Below, piece by piece: positions 7,722-13,689 of a stretch of 13,689 nt of DNA. Every line of letters starts with the position of its first letter. Within the stretch, counting starts at the first letter, position 1. The DNA is from Lunasporangiospora selenospora. Lineage: Eukaryota; Mortierellomycota; Mortierellomycetes; Mortierellales; Mortierellaceae. The stretch lies in assembly GCA_015680635.1 (NCBI GenBank), contig JAABOA010000138.1, forward strand, positions 9,576 through 23,264, in the 5' to 3' direction. Under the pieces are notes generated by a model. The model was not told where the DNA came from and made no database searches. It was given only the letters and a program-made list of their open reading frames with translations. Position numbers and translations under genes: made by a program.

Positions 7722-8742
7722 TTATGAAACGGGCATTGTCAGCTTGAGTACATTGTCTAAATTGGTACAAGGAAAGGGGAAAAGTTCACAGGCGGGAAAA
7801 GGTGGTCGGACTTTAGAAGACTAGTTTTTTTTTCTTTCTCTCTCTCTCTCTTTTCTTGCTTCCTTCCAGGGATGGCAACAAAAAAGCAACTAGACTTACG
7901 ACGATGTTTAACTGCAAAGAGGAAATACGCAACACTGTCAATCTCCTTGGCATGGACACTGTTCCAATGCTTGGTCGCTGCCGTCACCAGATCTTCGCGC
8001 GATTTGCTCTTGGACTTGAGTTTGTTCACTCTGCAGTATCGACGCAATGCTGACAGATCTAGTGAGCTCAACTCGACCTGCAAAAACAACAAATAAAGTA
8101 AGATACAATAAAATAAGGAGAGTATACATGTAGTGCAAGTTGGATCCAAAGAAAAAATAGCGTGTAAAGATCAACTATGGATCAATTGAATCAAATGAGG
8201 CCCATCCTATCCGAGCATGCTGCTTCGGATTGGTTGCTGCAGGAACACAAAGGAGGGAATACAGCAGCCGTGTTGCATGTTTGTGGAAAGGTCAAGTAGA
8301 GATCCAAAATATAAAAATAAAAAAAAAAACAACCCCCCACAGCAACACCAACAGCAACAACAGCAAGTAATGAACAAACGAACCCGTCCAACAATCAATA
8401 ACAACAGGGACATGAGTAAATGAATGAATGCCTTACAGAAATCAAAGGAGACTCTGCCTTGCGTTTGGTACCTGCTCCAGAACCCGAGGCCGAAGTCGAG
8501 GCTTTGTCGTGGTGAGAACCAGAGCCACCACTGCCACTCTCTGCTTTAATTCCTGCACCACCTGTGCTGGAAGAGCCGCGTTCAGAGCCATGGCCACCTC
8601 CATTTTGGTGACCATGGCCCTTGGCTTCGGCATTGCTCTGTCGGTCATTGCCATGCCGGTCATTGGCATTGGCAGATGCGGAGGAGCCAGCCTTGCCGCC
8701 TGATGAAGCTCCCGACTCGCCTGATTTCTGTTTTGGGGCCAT
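7722..8742 (-). CDS. SAP30: SAP30-type Sin3-binding protein
   Basis: Spliced CDS: exons 8742-8437, 8077-7900 and 7756-7722, with GT-AG introns of 359 and 143 bp (donors GTAAGG and GTAAGT); product 172 aa. Residues 1-100 are low complexity, rich in Gly, Ser, Ala and His, and contain no cysteine. Residues 103-167 match the SAP30 Sin3-binding domain: the LRRY core at 113-116, a basic KLKSKSKSR stretch, then HW, an acidic E-D pair, and YFLFAVKHRHNVLKL at 153-167. This domain docks SAP30 on the PAH3 region of Sin3, joining the Rpd3/HDAC co-repressor in the nucleus. The short third exon is supported because it completes the conserved NVLKL end in phase. The start is the MAPK methionine, in good context (ATGG). 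Animal SAP30 also has an N-terminal zinc finger; this protein lacks one. Confidence 0.88.
8335..8368. repeat. CAA/CAG/CAC trinucleotide-rich tract in a SAP30 intron
   Basis: An imperfect run of CAA, CAG and CAC units lies in the first intron of the SAP30-like gene. It resembles, at DNA level, the Gln/His-coding repeat of the neighbouring kaptin gene but is not translated in this gene model. Confidence 0.6.
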
Positions 8743-9267
8743 GGAGGGGAGTAAAAGATGAAGCTGGGGAAGGACTAGTAGGAAACCGAGTTGGGATTGG
8801 AGTAGAGTGGCGAGTAGGGAGAGCAAGGAGACGGATGAACAAGACGTGTTGGTTGGATAAAAATAAAAAAAACAGGTCCTGCTGTTGTGGGCGATGAGAA
8901 GAATGAATGGATTGGATCTGTTTGTTTGTTGATGTAGGTCCCTGGGTCCTGGAGTGAGGGTGTTCTAGTTCCAGCGGTGCTGTCCTTGTCCTGCCAGAAA
9001 ACAAAAGCGATGGTCGAGAGAGAGAGAGAGAAAAAGGCGAAAGAATGAGAAAACGAGTCTGATTGAGAAAAAAAGATTCCGCCTCTCTCCTCTCGTGTCC
9101 CGTCAGACGTTCCTTCTCCCCAAAAAACGACAGCGGAGGCAGAGTGTCTCCACGGCTCCACCATGTGGCAGTCACACATCCTCATCAGTCAGTTCACTGA
9201 CAGCAGAGGCGTTTCTCTTTTTCCTCGATAAAAAAAACCGTTTTTTTTTTTTCATTGCACGAGCCGG
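8743..9267. promoter_or_regulatory. Divergent SAP30/KPTN promoter region
   Basis: The 525 bases between the two start codons must hold the 5' UTRs and promoters of both genes, which point away from each other. A GA-dinucleotide run lies at about 9016-9032, and homopolymer A and T tracts sit just before the kaptin start. No defined TATA box or known operator was recognised. A shared promoter is inferred from gene orientation alone. Confidence 0.55.
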
Positions 9268-12200
9268 ATGGACAACACCGACATCAATCCTCGGCCAAGT
9301 CTGCTGCACGACGATCCTGCACCCTCTCAACCCGCCGTCATCCAAGAGCACCATGACCATGACCATGCTGGCCAGCTCCATGGGCAGGAACGCGGACGCA
9401 GCAAAAGTCATGACCAAGAAAGACAACGCGACCTTCACGACATGGCTCTGGACCGGGACCATCCGTCTCATCGGAATCTGTCAAAGACACTGAGTCGAGA
9501 CCATCTCTCTAACCGCGTCCACCGCAGTGGCAGTGTCAACAGCATCGCCAACAGCTCTAGCTTCAGTGGCAGTCTCCACGGCTCATATGACCGTTTGAGC
9601 GTGGACATGGACGGGTTGACCCATCATCAACGGCTTGCCGCTGCTCAGGAGCTAGACGACCAAAGTGGTGGCAACAGCTCGATCTTGAATCCAAATCCAT
9701 ACCTCCACGAAGCCCAGGACTCTTACTCGCAGACATATCAATCCAGGAAACCGCTCGAGAGTGAGGACGAGCCTCAGCCCCATGTGCATTCACAGACGTG
9801 TCAGGATTCTTGCCCTGTCCAGGATATCTATACAGAGATTAGCTATTCTCGCTTTGGTAGAGGCGCCAGAACGTAAGGACAACCCACATCTCGTTGTCAG
9901 TGCAGTCATAGTTGCGTCTTGATGGAGGGATCAGCTTTCTTTGAAGACAGGATAGGATCATGATCAAGACTTTGACGTCTCTCTCTCTCTCTCTCTCTCT
10001 CTCTTGAACATCTAGGAACCTGTATGGACTTGTCGTCATCAAGGAGATTGGAAAACCCTCACAACCAGCCCAGGCTCAGGCAGAATCGTTTCCTTCCTCC
10101 ACCTTGTCCTCCCTATCTTCTTATTTTTCTGTTGATCCTTCCGCAGGATTGGATTCCAAGGATTTCACTGAATCTAGGAAAAATGCTCCATCAGAAGCAG
10201 ACAATACCACTGCCCACTCCAAGGACCCCGTCCCAACATCCTCCTCGACACCCACTCTGCCGGTTCAGAATCCAGTCCAGGAAGATGGCAGTAGAGTCAG
10301 AAAGACACAGAGCATCTTTACCGCCTCTGGATCTGCACGATACCATCATCTCCCAGGGCGGTATGCGTTGGTAGCTGCAGGCAACATAATCCAATGCTTT
10401 ATGGGCCTTCAAGAGTCCTTTGAGTTTTCAGTGGGCAAGACTTCTCTGACGATCGTGCCCACGAGCGAGGAAATTGTCTCGATGGACGCATTCGAGCGAA
10501 AGGATGAACGTGGGTGTCAATTGATTATCGTCGTTTCCATTGCTAAAGTAAGGTCCTATTCGAGATTATGAGTCAATAATCATTGGGCGACTCGAAACAA
10601 CTGACTTTACATTCAAAGAGTCTTTTCTTCATCTTCTTTTGTTACTAATGTGTGTGTATAATGGGTTGATAGGCAGATGACACGGATCAGTTCGAGTTGC
10701 GAATCTTTGGTGTCAATACCTTTGCTCCAAGTATCCGAGAGTTGCTCTTGGCCCTGCCAGGTAATACCAATATGGAGCCTGTGAAGAATCCAACCAAAGA
10801 ATACATCTCCACAACCTCTACTCTCTCTCTCTCTCTCTCTTTATTTGAAAAAGCAGCGTTATTAAGCTAAACGTGGTCATTGGTGGACAAAAAAACAACA
10901 ACAATGTTTAACTAGGCACCACGGATTTTCAGTGCATTCCTATTGCATGGGCACCGACCAAGATTATCCACGCTCCACTAGAGGATGACCCGTTCGAGAT
11001 GGCGATTCTTGTTGGAGGAAGTGATAGCTGTGTCCATTTTTTCGTCCAGAGCCCAGGTGGAGTCGGGTTATATGAAGAGCATCCTGTAGGAACTCACTTT
11101 TCGGTCCTGGCGTCCTTTTCTTATTGCGAGTACTGGTAAAGTGTCTCTCTGCCCTATTATCTGTTGCAACGGAATCCATTCCATGTCAACAGATGACTAA
11201 CAGCTCCTCTTTTGCGATGGGAATTATCCAAAAAACAAAAATGTCTTTCACAGTGTGCTCAGTCTTGCCATTCAGGACTATGCTGATTGTCGTATTGTCG
11301 CAGCGGGCACTCAAAACGGCACACTGAATGTGGGAGTGATCCCGCGTAACCCCGATACATTTCAACTAGACCGAGATAATGCCAAGAGCCATACTGTGGT
11401 TCTGTTTGCTCCGATCACGACCCTCTCTGTGTTTGTATCGCGAGTACCGACTGATCAGAAATGGAAGCAGAGAAAACAGGCAAAGGAGAAAGCGCACAAG
11501 GAGGGGCTACAAAGAGTTGATAGTACGACCGAGCAAGATGATATTGATGTGGATATTGGATTCTCGACGAACGACTCGAGAGAGGATGAAGGGATTCATC
11601 TGCTTGTTACCTGTGCCACTGAACAGGCATGGATCTACAGGTAAAAGAAAAAGTGGGGAATTGTCTCTTTCCTCTACTGACTCTTTTGTCATCAAGAAAT
11701 CTAACCACTTTTTTTGCCCTCTCAAAGTGATATCACAAAGAATGCACTTACGCAAAGAACAGACCTAGCTGAATGCGCGTATCACGACAGTATCTTGGCC
11801 AGTCATGTCATGGATGCCGACTGGGATGGACGGAACGAGATTCTGGTCGGGACCTATGGACGGCAATTGATGGTGTTCAAGGAACTGGCGCCCGGGCAAG
11901 GACCCTATGGCGAGAACTCTGTCCTGTCGGCCAATGTCGCCTCCATGTCCTCCATGTCCCTTCCACAGACACAACATCACCATCAACAACAACAACAACA
12001 ACAACAACAACATCGACTCGTTCAACCCCAGTCGCATCAACATTTGCACCTGAACCCTCCTCCTTCACAACTGCATCCAAACCATCATCACCACTCTCAA
12101 CAGCATCACCAACAGCAACACCAGCACCATGCGTACTCGCGATCAGGCTCGCAGTACCATCATCTATACCAACCCCACTCCAACTCTCCGCTAAGTATCT

Positions 12201-12967
12201 CTCCCAATTCTGTGCCATCCTCTTTGATGCCTCGTGCACTCTCCGAGCCGTCTGCTCAGTATGGCATGACCTGGAACCGACGGCTTGCGACACCTGTGTA
12301 TGGGGTGTCGAGTGCAGATCTGAACGATGATGGACTGGAAGAGTTGGTGGTGACGACGATGGATGGAGTGTCGATTTTCTTGCCAGACCCCATCACGGCC
12401 AAACGACGACTTGTCCGAGCTGTGGAACGGATGAAGGACATTGAGCAGATGCGACGGTTGGTGGAGCAATTGAGAGGAGAGAACCAGAGTTTGGTGGAGC
12501 AAAAGAGGTTGAGGGAGGAGGAAGAGGAACGGTTGAGGTTGGAGGAGCAGGAGAGGCAGGGAAAAGAGGTAAAGAGGAAGCAGCAAGAGGTGGAGGAGCA
12601 GATACAGGCACAACAATCACCGGAACAACAAAAGGAAGGAGACAATGACGAGAAGGATGAGGAGAAGGATAAACAAGTTGAGAGTGATACAGAGGCACAA
12701 CAGGAGCCTGAGCAAGAAGAACCCGTACTCGAGTGTTTAAAGGTCTCGACGCAAGACAAAAATAGTAGTGATGAGGCTGCCGCAGTAGCAGTGTCCTCGG
12801 ACTTGGTGGACTCACAGCCAAAGGGACAACCAGATGCCCCTGTGGAGGATGATGCAACTGCAGCAGCTCCTGCAGAGTCAAGTCCTGATCCTGTCCCCAA
12901 GAATGACAAAGTCGACAACGAACAGCCTGACGACGATGCAGCACACATACCTTCTGACAGCAATTAA
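9268..12967 (+). CDS. KPTN: Kaptin homologue (KICSTOR-type beta-propeller protein)
   Basis: Spliced CDS: exons 9268-9872, 10016-10547, 10673-10760, 10916-11135, 11254-11640 and 11728-12967; introns 143, 125, 155, 118 and 87 bp, all GT-AG; product 1023 aa against about 436 in human kaptin. Residues 1-187 are a His/Asp/Ser-rich disordered stretch. The homology begins at YTEISYSRFGRGA (188-200), like the human N-terminus, followed by NLYGL. EEIVSMDAFERK matches the human EIVSIDTF region. DADWDGRNEILVGTYG (640-655) and ADLNDDGLEELVV (807-819) are FG-GAP-like, calcium-loop-type blades. A Gln/His-rich insert fills about 691-761 between them. A Glu/Arg/Gln coiled coil covers about 843-906, then an acidic tail. 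In animals kaptin, ITFG2, KICS2 and SZT2 form KICSTOR, which tethers GATOR1 at lysosomes to restrain TORC1; actin binding was also reported. The fungal role is inferred only. Confidence 0.9.
9978..10004 (+). repeat. CT microsatellite in kaptin intron 1
   Basis: An uninterrupted CT run lies 11 bases before the intron 1 acceptor at 10015, so it doubles as the polypyrimidine tract. A similar but shorter run lies in intron 3. Confidence 0.85.
10819..10842 (+). repeat. CT microsatellite in kaptin intron 3
   Basis: A CT run in the middle of intron 3 (10761-10915), about 75 bases before the acceptor, so it is less likely than the intron 1 run to serve in acceptor recognition. Confidence 0.8.
11984..12132 (+). 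repeat. CAA/CAT/CAC repeat coding for a Gln/His tract
   Basis: Nine CAA codons in a row (11984-12010) code polyglutamine (residues 697-705), followed by mixed CAA, CAG, CAT and CAC codons giving a Gln/His-rich stretch to about 12132. It lies inside the kaptin homologue between two propeller blades and is probably a length-variable surface loop. Confidence 0.9.
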
Positions 12968-13306
12968 AGAGAACTACCTTTTTGTTTTTGTTTTGTTTTG
13001 ATAATTTGTGCACTCAAGAAAAAAATATATTGGGTGCCCTTCTTTGTTTAATTCAGTTTTTAACAACGTTTGTAACGTTCAATTGGGTGGTGGTGGTGGT
13101 GGTGGTGTGGACCGACAAGCAGAGAATGTGTATCAAGGAAGCAGCAAAAAAAGAGCAACGCATGACGAGAGAGAGAAAAGGGAGTTGGAATGGTACAAGG
13201 ACTACTGACAAAGGAAAAAAAAAAACACACGAACGAAAATAAAAGAGGTAATATGGGGCGCGATCGAAGAAAAAAAAACAGTAGCTTATCACACTCTTGA
13301 AGATAT
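12968..13306. other. Convergent 3' spacer of KPTN and eEF2
   Basis: No gene was found. The spacer holds a GGT microsatellite at about 13085-13110 and several A-rich runs. An AATAAA at 13238-13243 on the plus strand could end the kaptin transcript, about 270 bases after its stop. No clear AATAAA was seen on the minus strand for eEF2. Confidence 0.55.
13085..13110 (+). repeat. GGT trinucleotide microsatellite
   Basis: About seven GGT units in a row in the non-coding spacer between the convergent kaptin and eEF2 genes. No coding role is apparent. Confidence 0.85.
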
Positions 13307-13689
13307 TTACAGCTTGTCGAGGTAACGGTCCAAGGTTGGGATTTCCTCCTTGAGACCCTTGCGCTTACGGATCGAAAGAACCTTCTCAATCAACTTGGGA
13401 TCCGTGTCGCAGTCACCGTTCATCAAGTCCCAGTGGTCAAAGACGGACTGAGGGAAGGCCTGACCTCCTGTTGCCTGACGAAGATCTCCCGTGAAACCGA
13501 ACGATTCTGCGATAGGCAAGTAAGCCTTGATGATGTACAATGGTGTTCCTGGGCGCTGCTCCTCAGAGTTGACCTGACCACGACGCTTGTTCAACACACC
13601 ATAGATACCACCCATGGCCTGCTCGGGACATGTGATCTCGACCAAGTAGACGGGCTCCATCAAACCGGGCTTGGCAACATAGGCAGCGG
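13307..13689 (-). CDS. EEF2: Elongation factor 2, C-terminal part (cut by window edge)
   Basis: The last 127 codons of eEF2 up to the stop at 13307-13309; the gene continues beyond the right edge. Visible landmarks are [19 protein letters not shown], then [49 protein letters not shown] and the terminal LDKL, all typical of eEF2 domain V. eEF2 is the cytosolic GTPase that moves tRNA and mRNA through the ribosome. Domain V contacts the ribosomal stalk base and GTPase centre. The G domain and the diphthamide loop are outside the window. The segment is open and uninterrupted, with no intron in the visible part. Confidence 0.97.
   Translation of the reverse strand, partial: AAYVAKPGLMEPVYLVEITCPEQAMGGIYGVLNKRRGQVNSEEQRPGTPLYIIKAYLPIAESFGFTGDLRQATGGQAFPQSVFDHWDLMNGDCDTDPKLIEKVLSIRKRKGLKEEIPTLDRYLDKL

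Overview
The window looks like nuclear DNA of a fungus, most probably an early-diverging one of the Mortierella/Mucor type (inference). The protein genes carry short GT-AG introns of about 90-360 bp. One gene fuses a cytochrome b5 domain to an acyl-CoA dehydrogenase, a fusion common in fungi. Another is a kaptin homologue, a family I do not know from yeasts or other Dikarya. The eEF2 C-terminus is plainly eukaryotic.

Layout. (1) 1-886: intergenic, plus the 3' end of the next gene. (2) 887-2897, minus strand: four-exon cytochrome b5/acyl-CoA dehydrogenase, 535 aa, ending in AKL (a likely peroxisomal signal). (3) 2898-5290: no protein gene seen; it holds the divergent upstream regions and an 11-bp perfect inverted repeat. 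(4) 5291-about 7560, plus strand: a spliced, apparently non-coding host transcript with six introns, each carrying one box C/D snoRNA. (5) 7722-8742, minus strand: three-exon SAP30-type Sin3-binding protein, 172 aa. (6) 8743-9267: short divergent promoter region. (7) 9268-12967, plus strand: six-exon kaptin homologue, 1023 aa, with long low-complexity additions. (8) 12968-13306: convergent 3' spacer with a GGT microsatellite. (9) 13307-13689, minus strand: C-terminus of elongation factor 2, cut by the window edge.

The main discovery is the snoRNA cluster. The guides predict 2'-O-methylation of 25S U2421, 18S U578, 25S C2197, 25S G2288, 18S A28 and 25S C2959 (S. cerevisiae numbering). These are the targets, in the same order, of yeast snR78, snR77, snR76, snR75, snR74 and snR73, which yeast makes from one intronless polycistron. 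Here each snoRNA sits alone in an intron, as in animal host genes such as GAS5. No counterpart of the seventh yeast member, snR72, was found.

The protein genes are not one pathway. ACAD acts in acyl-CoA oxidation, SAP30 in the Sin3 histone deacetylase complex, kaptin (by homology) in nutrient signalling to TORC1, and eEF2 in translation. The snoRNA host and eEF2 both serve ribosome production or function; their nearness may be chance.

Limits: exon borders were set by eye from splice consensus, reading phase and homology. rRNA targets and family sequences come from memory. No alignment, folding or database search was run.
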